NCBI GenBank assembly: GCA_015698045.1
Contig: BLAL01000005.1
Location: 434,001 to 498,000, forward strand
Direction of reading: 5' to 3'
DNA from: Rhizophagus clarus
Lineage: Eukaryota; Glomeromycota; Glomeromycetes; Glomerales; Glomeraceae
DNA: 64,000 bases
Part shown: in pieces, positions 25,806 to 37,938 of the stretch
Numbering within the stretch: the stretch's first letter is position 1
Layout: the number at the start of each line of letters is the position of its first letter
Translations under genes and position numbers: made by a program
The notes under the pieces: model-generated
The model's input: the letters and a program-made list of their open reading frames with translations, nothing else
Told to the model about the DNA's origin: nothing
Databases searched by the model: none

Positions 25806-26080
25806 AAATTAAACAATTCCAAATTTTTTTTTTTGCAATAATGTAATTAAATAATTCCAAATTTTTTTTTTTTGCAATAATGTAATTAAATAATTCCAAA
25901 TTTTTTTTTTTTTTGTTAATTTTGTAATTATGTAATTAAATAATTCCATTTTTTTTTTTTAACAATAAGAATTAACAATATTATGTAATTAAATAATTCC
26001 AAATTTTTATAAGAACATAAGAATTAGCAATAATGTATTTAAATAATCTCAATTTTTTTTTTTTTTTTTTTAATTATAAA
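25806..26080 (+). repeat. Minisatellite, about 45-bp unit, around six copies
   Basis: The unit GTAATTAAATAATTCCAAA followed by a T-run and GCAATAAT repeats about six times with length changes in the T-run and progressive divergence. It begins just after the stop of the ATG22-like gene, so it may lie in its 3' UTR. Confidence 0.85.
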
Positions 26081-27332
26081 GAAATAATTTCTATTATGTA
26101 CCGACCTTTGTAATATCCAAAAAAAAAAAATATTTAGCATCGGTATTCCGGTTAGTGCGAAAATCATTACCGTTAAGAATTATCAATATTAATAATTAGA
26201 TCTTTGCTCCTTGACGTTTTTCTGATTGAATTTAGCACCACCGTCCATAATTCAGCTCGTTCACTTTTATTTTGTTAATCGTTGTATTTAAAAATTTGCC
26301 TCATCAATCTTGTCATACATGCATCAAAAATGTACCGAATGATATTAACAATTCAATCTGGTTTCTCAGTTTTAATATAATGTGATATACTACTACATTT
26401 CATTATTTCTAAAACGTTCATCAATCTTTTTGTTATCTTCGATCATAAAATGTGCTTTTTATACTCTTTTAAATCAGGAGATTAGGTCTAATAGTAACAT
26501 TAGTTTCTTCATTATTTACAATTAAAGGGTACACGATTGCAAGAATTAATGCATAAAATAAATATAACGTTTTGTGCGCAAATGCTACAGGGAATACTAT
26601 CTGTTATAAACAGTGATGGCTATTGGACCAATTGGACTTATAAAGATTCCGTCAACTGGATTATTGGACTTAATAATTTTATAAGTTCAGTAAAAGTCAA
26701 TTTTATTGGACTTATAAGCATCGCCATCATTGATTATAAAGGACATTTCAATTAAAAAAAAACGGGAAAAAATAAATATATAAAGAGAGAGAGAGAAAAT
26801 CAATTTTTTAATCTTTTAAAATAAGCAATTTTTTAGTTTAGGTAGGGAGAACTTATATATAAGTTTAATTAATATCAAAATCTATCGCATTAACCTCTTT
26901 ATTTTTTGTTCCCCTCATCACTTTAATCTTGTTACTCAAAGCAAGCTTTCGAGTTTCGATTGGAATATCTCATTGTGTCTATATATCTTCCCATGGGATC
27001 AAACATACCATTTAGGATTTTTGTTGAATAGTACCAAAGAGGAATCCTCCTCACATTGTGCGTGGGCTTGGTTAAGTATTTAGAAAGGTAACCGCAGTTT
27101 TGGATTCGCAGCCAACAATTAAAAAAAAAGGTATAGTAAATAAGTAAAATGCACGTATGTATACAATTCACTAATTAAATGTCATCACTATCGAGTTTTT
27201 CTATATCAATAATTATTCATCTGAGGTCATAGTCACGTGCTAAGTTGATATACAATCAGCGATTTACATGATTTAAGTACTGCATTTTTTTTTTTTTTTT
27301 TCGAAAAAATAGAAAAAAAAAAATTATAAATC
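26081..27332. other. Intergenic region upstream of the RWD gene
   Basis: No supported gene. At about 26605-26740 a low-divergence patch contains GTGATGGCTATTGGACC and, inverted, GCATCGCCATCATTG, with two direct copies of ATTGGACTTATAA between. It opens by chance as a 72-residue frame but looks like a small non-autonomous repeat. A CACGTG core lies at 27234. Confidence 0.4.
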
Positions 27333-28696
27333 ATGGGTAAGTATTATTTTTAATTATATATATACTCATTAAACTTAATTTTTATGAGATAATAATTTTT
27401 TTTTTTTTTTTATCAAATAAAAAAATAAAAAAAAAAAAAAAAGATCACAAAGAAGAGCAAGAACAAGAATTAGAAGTGTTGAAATCGATTTATCCAGATG
27501 AATTTGAGGGTAATTTTTTTTTTTTTTTTTTTTATCATATAATACACGAATTGAATTCGTAAAAAAGGATTCATTTGGATTGAAAAAATTTTTCTTTTTT
27601 TATTATTTATTACATTATATAACAATAATTTTTATAAAATTACTCTTTTACAATAGAAATTTCGGAAGGAGAATTTCGTATTCGACTTGAACCTGAGGAG
27701 CAAGATAGTATAACACCGCGTAAGGTTTTTATATCAACTTTATATATATAATTATTTAAACATGTTGATTTTTCTTTAAGGATAAAAAAAAAAAAAAGTT
27801 TCTAACCTTTTCTATTAATTTTTTTATTCGTCAAAAAAAGTAACTCTAGCCTTGCACATAAAATATACACCAACTTATCCGGAAGAAGTTCCGGAAATAT
27901 CGATAGAAACAATAGATGGATCTATTGATACTGATGAACATGAGAAATTATATTCAGGGTTGATGAATGTGGTAACGTTTCTTTTAAAAAATATATATAT
28001 TTTTTTATTTGTCTATATTTGTTTTGGGACCTGCTTTCCCATTAATGAAAGGTTTTTTTTCTTATAACGTGCTCTAATTTAGGCACAAGATTCATTAGGA
28101 ATGGCAATGGTGTTTACATTATCATCATTACTTAAAGATTTGCTGACATCATTTGTGGTAGAAAGAGAAGAAAAGAGGAAGAAAGAAGAAGAGGATAAAA
28201 TTAAGAAGCAAATTGAGGTGAAATAAATAATTTTTGTTTGCGTTTTTTATAATGTTTATTAATATTCATTTTTTCTTATGATGGTAGGCAGAACAAGCAA
28301 AATTTCAAGGAACAAAAGTTACAATTGCATCATTTTTGGAATGGAAAGAAAATTTCGAGAAAGAATTAGAAGAAAAAGAAAAAGCAACTAAAAGTTTAGC
28401 GATTATAAAGAAAGAAGAAGCTAAAAAATCAAAACCCACAGGTAAATTCGACTATCAGGCCAAAAAATGAATAAATAATGGTGAAATAATTTCTTTCTTA
28501 ACTAAATCAATTTATGTATTTATATATAGGGAGACAATTATTTGAACAAGATGAATCTCTCGCTAAATCAGATATGACATATATGGAAGAAGGAGATGTT
28601 ACAGTGGATGTTTCATTATTTGAAAGGGAGGATATGAGTGATGATGATGATGATGACACTAGTGTAATTGATCTGGTCAGAAATAGCAAGGACTAA
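27333..28696 (+). CDS. RWD-domain protein (RWDD1/GIR2-like)
   Basis: Seven exons: 27333-27336, 27444-27509, 27657-27719, 27841-27971, 28083-28217, 28288-28441 and 28530-28696. They join to 239 aa. The first coding exon is only four bases (ATGG), giving MDHKEEQEQELEVLKSIYPD after splicing. The RWD fold carries the YPDEFE and YTPTYPEEVPEISIE signatures. A central charged coiled coil follows (EREEKRKKEEEDKIKKQIE), then GTKVTIASFLEWKENFEKEL, typical of RWDD1/DFRP2 proteins, and an acidic end (DMSDDDDDDTS). In yeast, GIR2 binds Gcn1 and the GTPase Rbg2 and modulates Gcn2 signalling; the same role here is inferred. The long coiled coil separates it from simple RWD proteins such as Gcn2. Confidence 0.9.
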
Positions 28697-28891
28697 TTAA
28701 TTTATTTTTTATAAGGTAATTAAAGTAATTAAATAGTGATTTAATATACTTTCAAGTTTCTAACATTAAGTTAAATATTTTGTATCAAAAGGTTAATTTA
28801 CGAATAATTGAAAATTGATATTTTATACTTGAAGCAATCTAATATATTTTCACCCATTCATACCTGGCTTGATTATTACTCCTTTAAATAA

Positions 28892-30169
28892 TTATGGTTT
28901 AAATTCAAATAATCCAACTCTTTCCACAACAGAAAATTTAATGGTAGATAAACTTTTGTCACTAACGTTTAATCCTGCAGTAATAACTTGACCCGGATGA
29001 ATAGCTCCAACACCCGAAGGTGTACCTACATATAAAAAAAATAATTTTTTATTATTGATGAATGCTTGTACTATAATGAAAAGAAACTAAACCCACCTGT
29101 TAAAATCAAATCTCCCCTTTCTAGTTTCATGATTGAACTTACATGTTCAATCAATGTAGGAATTTTGAATACCATGTCTTTTGTCGTGCCATTTTGTTTC
29201 ATTTCTTCGTTTAACTAAATTTTTTAGATGTAAAAGAAAAGATAATCGTAATTATAAAATTAAAACTTCTTATAATTGATTATAAATTAAAATAACGTAT
29301 ACCTTAAGCCATATATTTACGTCATGAGGATCTTTTATTTCCGATTTTGGAATAAATTCACTGAAAGTAAAATAAAATAATTTAATGAAGAATTACGTAG
29401 GATTGAGCGTCAATATTCTTTTCAGATAACCCCGGCCACACTCTGGACTAATGAAGACTATCATAAACAATAAATAACTTCGCTTACGAAAATGGCAACT
29501 CACCCAATTGGAGTAAAGGTATCAAAACCTTTTGCCGCGCTCCATGGCAATCCTTTTTTCTTTGCCACTTCCTAACAATTGATTTTAATGTAAGTAAAGA
29601 AGTTACAAATTATAATTCAAATTTGTATATAACCAATTACTTGGAGATTACGCGCCGTCATATCAATACCAAGCGCGTATCCTAGGATTTTGAGTTGACT
29701 ACATATTTAATGCGAAATATATAAGTGAAAGACGAAATTTTACGCGTTCACTTACCTTCTACATAATCCATTGCTTCGGATTCTCGGATATCCCTACCGT
29801 CTTTGCCTATTATGACACCCAACTCGACTAGTTTAAAACCGCAAAATGTTAATAATTCTAGAATTCAATAGAATTTAAAGATTAAGGATAAATAATGTAA
29901 ATGCAAGTACCTTCATGATTAACAACACAACCTTTAGGTATTTCTACTTCTCCACCTGATAACAAGTAAGAAGAAGTTGGTTTAAGAAAAAAGAATGGGG
30001 AAGTTGGAACAGCATTACCAAGTTCTTTTGCATGTTCACTTTAAGAAAAAAATTAATGACGAAAATCACTAAGAATTTTGATAACATCAAATCATTTTAA
30101 GAACGCGAATTACCTAAAATTACGACCTATCGCAACAATTTTTTTTCCAATTTTTGTAAAGTTTTGCAT
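28892..30169 (-). CDS. FAHD1-like fumarylacetoacetate hydrolase-domain protein
   Basis: Eight exons: 30169-30114, 30038-29911, 29827-29756, 29681-29641, 29571-29504, 29360-29303, 29214-29097 and 29025-28892. They join in frame to about 224 aa, the normal length of single-domain FAH proteins. Seen are [18 protein letters not shown] at the N-terminus, the metal-binding signature [44 protein letters not shown], and LILTGTPSGVG before the C-terminal LFEFKP. FAHD1 proteins act as acylpyruvate hydrolases and oxaloacetate decarboxylases, usually in mitochondria. No clear targeting peptide precedes the start chosen. The gene is convergent with the RWD gene (195 bp between stops) and divergent from the next gene. 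Confidence 0.92.
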
Positions 30170-30712
30170 AATGAAGGGAGAATCCCTGAAATTGTAATTA
30201 TTGTGCTCATGATTTATGTTACCAATTCACGTGAAATGAGATCAGATCGATCACAAAAAAAATAAGTACTAAATTCAAGATTATAAGTTTTTCCGTTCTT
30301 TACTTATTGTTTCACAACCGTATAATTTTTTCATAAAAAAAAAAAAGAGGAATTTTCCCTTTAGTCGTTAATATCTTTGGTAACTTAATTTGGAATGTAA
30401 ATGTATTTGCGTATATATGTTGTCAAGTTAACAAAGAAACTAATACAAAGAAGTAATACTTTTTTTCAATATTTATAGATTTTGAAGGTTACACTATATC
30501 TTGATTCAATTTAAGCTGTGCATATTGGTTATATAAAAGGTACATTTAAAGCAGATTTAAAGGCCTATCATTTCATTCTTCTTTTTTTCACATTTATTTA
30601 TTTCGATTAATCGGCCTTTTTTTTGTAATATATTTATACGTGCATTCCGACTTTTTTTTTTTTAAAAAAAAAAAAATAAAAATATATATACTGATAGAAT
30701 AACGATTTAGAA
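30170..30712. other. Divergent promoter region
   Basis: This 543-bp interval separates the starts of the FAHD1-like gene (-) and the DUF4048-like gene (+). It holds a palindromic TTCACGTGAA at about 30226-30235, close to the FAHD1-like start, and a strong TATA box on the plus side. No coding sequence is seen. Confidence 0.6.
30530..30540 (+). promoter_or_regulatory. TATA box of the DUF4048-like gene
   Basis: TATATAAAAGG lies about 175 bp upstream of the ATG at 30713 and is followed by a pyrimidine-rich tract, a common arrangement in fungal promoters. The match is better than the background of A/T strings because of the trailing GG. Confidence 0.45.
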
Positions 30713-31897
30713 ATGTCACAAAGCGAGAGACCTTTTTCCGTAGGCTCAGAAAAGGAAGTCAAGTTAGATTCACCAAAGTCACCTAAAAAGGAAAGTGTTG
30801 AAAAAATTGATAACGAAAAGCTTAAGGTAGAAAAAATTTTCGATACAAACGATTATTATATTTAAATATACTAAATTCAGATAGAATATCAATTATATGA
30901 TTTTAGATTCAAACAGAACTCGCCATTAAACAATCTCGAATAACGCCTTCAACACCTTCTGAACAACATTCAGAATTATTACATTTTATAGCAAGGAAGG
31001 AACGTAAAGTATTAGAATTACGAGAAGAATTAAAAAGACATGAAGAAGAATTAAGATTATTGAAAAAACAATGGGAGACCAATATTACAAAAAATATTGA
31101 TGAAGAAAGTAATAGTAATTCACCTTCTTCACCAGCATCCCTTTATTCTATTACCAATAATTCAGAAGGAGAACCAAATAATTTTATGAATGGATTGGGT
31201 AAAGGAATTGCAGGTGTTATTGGCGGGATACAAAAAGTTAAAGAGAGCGAATTGTATGTGTTTGTGGAAATTAATACATGGAATCGAATTGAACAAATGA
31301 TTGATGTTAATTCTTTTTATTTTATAGAACACAAGAAAAGATATCACAGATTAAGAGTGTAGTTGCAGACGTGGCCAATTCGCAGCCGTGAGTTTTTTTA
31401 TATTCATAATATCATACATCTGAGATAGATTGTAACTTAGTAATAATAATTTTTTTAGAGTTCAACAAACAAGGCGCAAAACGGCTGATTTTACTTCAAA
31501 TGCATGGCACAATTTGAGTAAAGGAATATCCACTTTAGCATCATCTGAAACGTATGTAAATTTTTACCATTAAAAACATTTTGATTTTAATAATTTATTT
31601 ATATATATGAAAGATAATTAAAAATTTTTTATATATAAAATTAGAATTCAAAATGCCAAGAAAAAAACTTTGAAAACAGTATATACAATTAATGAAGCAC
31701 TAACATCACCATCTACAAAAACCACAAATAACACAACGGAAGATTCATCATCGGTAATTTATGAAGATGATAAAACAACGATGGTAACAACGCCAACAAC
31801 AACCACAATAACATCGATTATTTCTCAATCACCGTCAGAAGAAATTGAAGATCCTATATTACATGTTATTGGGGATGATTTTAGCGAGTTTATATAG
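30713..31897 (+). CDS. Coiled-coil protein, DUF4048-like
   Basis: Five exons (30713-30826, 30907-31253, 31328-31387, 31459-31551, 31645-31897) join in frame to 288 aa. After a Ser/Lys-rich start comes LLHFIARKERKVLELREELK, a leucine/charged coiled coil resembling the DUF4048 core of fungal proteins (a segment of the type HxLLxLLAxRERKVLELREEL). The middle is Ser/Asn-rich, then GLGKGIAGVIGGIQKVKESE, and a short amphipathic region WHNLSKGISTLASSET follows. The tail is Thr/Ser-rich and acidic, ending HVIGDDFSEFI. No catalytic motif or membrane span exists. The function of this domain is not established. The DUF label is from recall and should be checked. Confidence 0.75.
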
Positions 31898-33658
31898 GAA
31901 GAATTAAGAAATGTAGAGAGAAAGAAATGTTGAGATATCATTTATTATTAATTGTAATTTAAGGATATTAATTAATCAAAATCATAAAAACATTAAAAAT
32001 CCTAAATATTAAACGTTAAAATGTTAAACGTTAAAAATATTAAAATCAAGTAGTCAACCATTTAAAAAACAAATCAATATCATTCACATGATTACATGTG
32101 ATTTAGTTAAACCATAACTACCGTAATTATGTCATTACACGAGACTAGTTAATATATCACGTTGTACGATATACCATTTTTGTTGACAATTTCAAACTTT
32201 TTCACGTTAAATTTCTAAAGTATTATCCGATCCAAAGAAAATTCGTTTATTTCTATTCCATTTTCGCATATGACAATTGAACTTTTTTTTTGCCGTTTAA
32301 CCCCCAATAATTGGGCGTAAATCTCCTGGTTTTTCGTGGTTCCAAAAATAATTAAAATAGATTAATGTGAAACACGGAGGAAGTTGTTCGGTTCATTCCA
32401 TCGTTTATTGTATGTATACAAGTGTTAGTCCAATAAGTATTAAGTTAATTTGATTATCTCATAAAAGTTAAAGTTAAGGAAATACGTAACATTTTAAAGA
32501 AAATGATTGATTTTTTTGGGGAAAAAGAATATCTTTGATGGATTAATATGTCAATTTTGAAAATGATTAAGACCAAAACAGACTAAACTTTAACTTATAC
32601 TATTCATATGATATTGAATTAACCTTATGAAGATCATAATTTAAAAAATAACAAATATGCAATCACCCCAAAATAGTTCAGTCAGATTCTTTGTATCGCG
32701 ACCGACGTTCGGCTTTGATTTTTTTTTTTAAAAAAAAAAAGAATTTATAAAAAATATAAAAATATATATTATGTTGATATGTGGAATATCACTAATATGT
32801 CATATGTCCATATGGAAAGATTCATGATATTCTTTTTAATGCAAATACCGAGTACAGATTTTTTTATGACATTTTATTCTAAACACGTTTCTTTAATTTA
32901 TACGATGCACATTTCCAATTTTTTCCAAATAAAAAGTATGTACGGAATAAAAAAATGCATTATAATAAGCATATTAAACGTAGCAACATAAATATTTCTT
33001 CGCCCCAAAAAAATTTGCCTCAATTTCACACATCATTGGGGTAAAAAAAAAATTTTTTTTATATATATAATAATAACAATAACAGTATAAATAAGGTTAA
33101 GTCCATTACAATTGTTTATTTAGGAAGTTGCCGTATGTTTGCGTTTCCCTTTTTGTAATAGATTTATAAACATCCTTTATAATTGAAATTTTTTAGTATT
33201 ATTGTAGTATAAAAAAAATAATAACTAATATGTATATATATATACATGTACGTATTGAATGAACCCTTTTAATTTAATTTCCCCACAAAAATAATTATTA
33301 TTTTTTTTTTTTATCTCGTTTCTTATTAAAGTTTAATTTATTTATTTATTTAAAGATTCTTTTTCAAAATCATTTTTTTATTTACCATAACAATACTTAT
33401 TGGTAAGTTTATTTTTATGATTGTTTCCAATTGGATTTGCTCTTCCGCCAGATAAAAGTTGATAATTATGGTAGTATGTATGGCTTGCATACATCAAGCA
33501 GCTAATTATTAAATGACTTTACTGGATTGATTCTGTTGATCGTTTCATATTTATTTATATAAATCAATGAGATTTTCCCTTAAATTTTTGTTATATTTTA
33601 TTTTTCTACACACACACAAAAAAAAAGTATAGAGTTTGTCAAAGTATCTATTTGCAAC
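31898..33658. other. Intergenic region upstream of the lipase
   Basis: No supported gene. It contains long A/T runs (near 32720 and 33055), AT dinucleotide strings near 33060 and 33235, and a TATAAATA string near 33085. A 70-residue frame at 32779-32991 is unsupported. The last 300 bp are a plausible 5' UTR/promoter of the lipase gene. Confidence 0.45.
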
Positions 33659-36257
33659 ATGTCTTCACATAGATCATCATCATCTCGTACAACATCACGA
33701 AAGCATTCAACAACAACAAAATCTACATTAACAAAAAAGCATTATCGAAATACAATTGATGAATTTACTTTAGATTATGTAAATGAAGATCATATAGAAG
33801 CATTTGCTAAAGCATTAGCCGAAGATCCTGAACAGGATTCTACTGAACATATCGCCGCAGTAACGGATTTTATGCCTATTAGACAAAAAGTCAAAAAGAA
33901 GAAACCTAAAGTACCAAATGGTTTTGATGGTATTTCTTATCATATCGTTAGATTCCCTTTAATGGTATGTTATTTTTTTTTTTAAAAAAAAAAAATATAT
34001 ATATGTATATTTTTTATGTATTATTATTATTTTCATTTTATTAATTTATTTATTATTTATTTTTATTAGTTGTGCATTTTTATTGTCATTGCCTTTGAAT
34101 TGTTATGTTATATTTTGGTAAGACAGATAGTAAATCTTTGGGAATATTTTGTTCAGTGGTAAGTAATTTTAAATTATCTCCTCCAAGGAAAAAAAAAATG
34201 GAAAATGAAACTAATCTTTTTAATGATCTTTTCATATAGGAGAGGTAAAAGATATTCATTAAGAGAACAATTACGTCATTCTACAACATATAAAGAATGG
34301 AAAGAAGCAGCACAGCAACTTGATTCATATTTTCATTATGATGAATGGAAAGATGAAATTCCTTTCGGTTATTATGATTTTAATCTATTACAAAAAGTAA
34401 ATAGAGATTTAAAAAAATTGAGAGAATCCTCATCTTTATCAAATAATGATTCTGAATCATTATTAAAGAGTGTCTTGCAAAATTGTGTTAAAAATAATTT
34501 TGCTGGAGTTGAAAATGTAAGATTATATTCTCAAACTTATTTTGGTACTAAAGAGATCGTTGAAAATTATGTTGACGAAGGTAAATAACTATACATACAT
34601 ACATACATATATACGTATATATATATATTAAATTTATTTTGTATTTTTTTTTGATCTTTTAGTGACAGAGTCGCTTAATTATTTGCGAACATCAAAATCA
34701 TTGCCATTAGAAGAGAAACGCAAATTATTCAGAAATACACAAAAAAATTATGGAAGAACGGCATTATGTTTAAGTGGTGGTGCAACTTTTGGATATTATC
34801 ATTTAGGAGTAGTAAAAGCATTATTCGAAGCAAATTTATTACCAACAGTTATAACGGGAACAAGCGCGGGAGGTTTAATAGCTGCTCTTGTATGTGTACG
34901 TACTGATGATGAATTAGTTCAAGTACTTAAACCAGAATTAAGTCAAAGACTTACAGCATGTTCTGAATCATTGGACACTTGGGTTAAACGTTGGTGGACA
35001 TCTGGTGCAAGATTTGATGCAGTAGACTGGGCACGTAAAACTCAATGGATTACAAAGGGCAGTTTAACTTTTAGAGAAGCTTACGAAAGAACTGGTAGAA
35101 TACTTAATATTTCTGTTATACCTTATGATCCACATTCTCCTCCCAAAGTTTTGAATTATATAACCGCACCTGATTGTGTCATATGGTCTGCAGGTAAAAA
35201 AAATTAAGAAATTGATTGATTATTTTAAATTTAATTTTTTTTTTTTATTAACTTTTTTATTTATTACGTAGTTATCGCCAGTGCAGCAGTTCCAGGAATT
35301 TTGAATCCAGTTGTTTTGATGCAAAAATTAAAGAATGGAACTATCGTTCCATATAATTATGGACATAAATGGAAAGATGGATCACTTCGCACGGACATAC
35401 CAATTCAATCATTACATATGCATTTTAATGTAAAGAATACAATAGTATCACAAGTTAATCCACATATTCATTTATTTTTTTATGCTCCAAGAGGATCAGT
35501 TGGTAGACCAGTTAGTCATAGACATGGTAGAGGATGGAGGGGAGGATTTTTATTGTCAAGTATTGAACAATATTTAAAATTAGATTTAAGTAAATGGTTA
35601 AAATGGATAAGAGATTTAGAATTGTTACCTAAAGTTGCTGATCAAGATTGGAGTACTATTTGGTTACAAAGATTTGATGGTAATATTACTATATGGCCAA
35701 AATCAAAAATATCCGACTTCATTTATATTCTTTCAGATCCTGATTATGAGAGATTAGATAGAATGATTACAACTGGACTAAGAGTAACTTGGCCTAAACT
35801 TCATATGATTTCAAATCGATTAAAGATTGAGAGGGCAATACAAAAAGGGAAAGAATATGTTAAAAGAGAAGAAAGAAAAAAATCAAGACATCAAAGAAAT
35901 AACGATACAACAAATGATGGTCATATTGGACATGGTAGAACTATGTCTTCTCCTTCAATCGTTCAATCTCTTAATCTTAATATTAATAATAGTGGAAGTA
36001 GTAGTGATTATTTTGATCAATCTAGTAGTGGTCAAGAAGATTCTGATGAAATGATTTTTATTAACAGTGGAGCCACTGATAGTGATAGCAGTAATGGTGG
36101 AAATTTTAGTGAAAGTAGTAATAGTAATATTGGTGGTAGTATTGATGATGATGATATTCTTAATTTAAAATACGATATGATTGCAAGTCAATCTTCATCT
36201 TCTTCATCTGAAGATGATGGTATTATTACTCCTGCTGATGGACAAGATTTAATTTAG
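33659..36257 (+). CDS. Patatin-like triacylglycerol lipase with DUF3336 (Tgl3/4/5 type)
   Basis: Five exons (33659-33964, 34070-34158, 34240-34580, 34663-35193, 35272-36257) join in frame to 750 aa. An N-terminal disordered Ser/Thr region is followed by a hydrophobic segment (CIFIVIAFELLCYILV). Then comes the DUF3336 region (LREQLRHSTTYKEWKEAAQQ) and the patatin domain. The oxyanion glycine motif is LSGGATFGYYHLG, the nucleophile elbow GTSAGG (catalytic Ser), and the dyad aspartate is in KDGSL. WWTSGARFDAVDW and VIASAAVPGILNP are typical of the yeast Tgl3/Tgl4/Tgl5 lipid-droplet lipases. The C-terminus is a long Ser/Asn/Asp-rich low-complexity tail. The expected role is triacylglycerol breakdown at lipid droplets, relevant to a fungus that stores and transports host-derived lipid. 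Which yeast paralogue it matches is undecided. Confidence 0.93.
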
Positions 36258-36982
36258 CTTTGAATCATTCATTATCAAAAACATTTTTTATCTAGCATTT
36301 TTAGATACAATTTATGTTTATCTTAAAATAAATAAACAGGCAAATATCGAAAGTACGATCAGTGTGATTATGTGTTTATCCATGTCATATATATACATAT
36401 CTGTATTAGTAATATAATATCTAATTTTTTTTAATTAATTGTAAAAAGTTTTTTTCTTCTTTAATAAAATCATTCTTGGTGAATTTCTTACAATAGTTGA
36501 AAAATTGATGAGGGAGCAAAAAAAGATTTTGCGAAAAATGTCATGTCTTTGGGTTATATTTAATTCTGATGGATTTTGAAACGTCAAATATGTGATTGAT
36601 CGTACACATTAGGCTAAATGGAAGATATTTTGGATGGGGTTCGAAAGAACAACGATCAAAAGATTGGAAATTAAGGAACTGCTTTATAGATTTAATTATA
36701 AGCAATGTTGTCAAAATCTAATTTGTAGCTTAATAGTGTTTTTTTTCTATATGGTAGACATGTGAATGATTTTGGGATTTCAGTTCTGCAAATAAACCAT
36801 TTGGTTTTCATCCTTTTAACTTGATTGTGATTTCGTAACGATCACAAATAATTTTATTTTCGATCGTTGTGCCTCTAACTTCCTTCCACGTAATTATTTG
36901 AGTACAAAGTCTGTTATCGTATTGTTTAAAGAAAATTATACCATAGTACCAATAATATCACCCTCCACAGATCATTCTATAA

Positions 36983-37140
36983 CTATAATACCGAAATTAG
37001 ATTGAAATTAGACACTTTGTTAATGATTTTGGCATAAATAGTAATTGCAATGTCAACCAGAATGTCTTTGGCAGTCACAGCTAGACTTAAATTTTTCGGG
37101 AATGACGAAGTTGTAACATTAACTTCAAAAGAAACATGAT
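36983..37140 (-). pseudogene. Isolated terminal exon, family not recognised
   Basis: On the minus strand an acceptor (CCAG) at about 37141 leads into an open frame reading HVSFEVNVTTSSFPKNLSLA, followed by VTAKDILVDIAITIYAKI and a stop at 36983. The hydrophobic/polar alternation and the acceptor look like real coding sequence, but no upstream exon chain could be joined. It may be the end of a lost gene or an unannotated spliced gene. Confidence 0.35.
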
Positions 37141-37906
37141 CTGGTTTCAAAATTTTGATTTCTTTTTATAAAGAAAAAAAAAAAAAAATGAAATATATCA
37201 CTTAGAATTTTAGGATTTTACTATGGTTTTAAATTTTAAAATAAAAATCATATTAATGAAAAGAATTCCGGTCGTATCTACTCTTTATTAGTCAATGGTT
37301 AAACAATATTTTTAAGAAATTTATGATGCGATCCCATGATTAAAATCACATGAAGCAGGATATATATATATATAGATGAAAGGCACTGCGGCGATTAGTT
37401 TATATTTCTTACCATTTCATATTAATTTAGCTAATAAAAAAATTGAACGTTAATATTAATAGTCATGTTAACGATTCTCCGAGTATTTTGAGAACAAAAA
37501 TCATCCGACTCCTTAAGTGATGTTGATACGCTACCGTAGCGGATAAATTTGCCTCAGATGTATATTTTTTTCGGTGCGGGCAAAAAATTTAGGAATCACG
37601 TATAATCGAGTAACTTTGTTTAAAATATATTAATTTAATTCGTTTAATAAAATCTGAATTTCGTGATTTTATATATGAATAATTGCAAATAAATTTAATA
37701 GATTTTAAAAGATATTTTTTTTTAGATGTTAAAGTTTTAATTACCGGTATAAGAGTGAAATAGTAAATAATAATCAAATTAATAAAGCTTTCTAAAATCT
37801 CCAAAAATGGTATTCAGTTAACTACAAAAAAGCTTTTTATAAGCTCTTGCCAAGAAAGACTTTCATTTGTTTGTTTTTCAGTACCTATAAATAAATAAAT
37901 AATATA

Positions 37907-37938
37907 AAAGGTGTTAGCTTTTTATAGCTAACACTTTT
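37907..37938. repeat. Hairpin, 13-bp arms and 6-nt loop
   Basis: AAAGGTGTTAGCT (37907-37919) and AGCTAACACTTTT (37926-37938) pair with one wobble or mismatch around a loop of six bases, and a T-run follows. No gene ends immediately upstream, so a terminator-like or small structured role is unproven. Confidence 0.6.

Noticed and set aside
25806-26080. CRISPR-like array
   Set aside because: Units are contiguous minisatellite repeats with T-run variation and no unique spacers, and the genome is eukaryotic.
32779-32991. 70-residue plus-strand frame
   Set aside because: It is Met/Ile/Phe-rich with no motif, no splice context and composition expected by chance in AT-rich DNA.
35827-36054. 75-residue plus-strand frame
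   Set aside because: It is an out-of-frame shadow of the lipase low-complexity tail.
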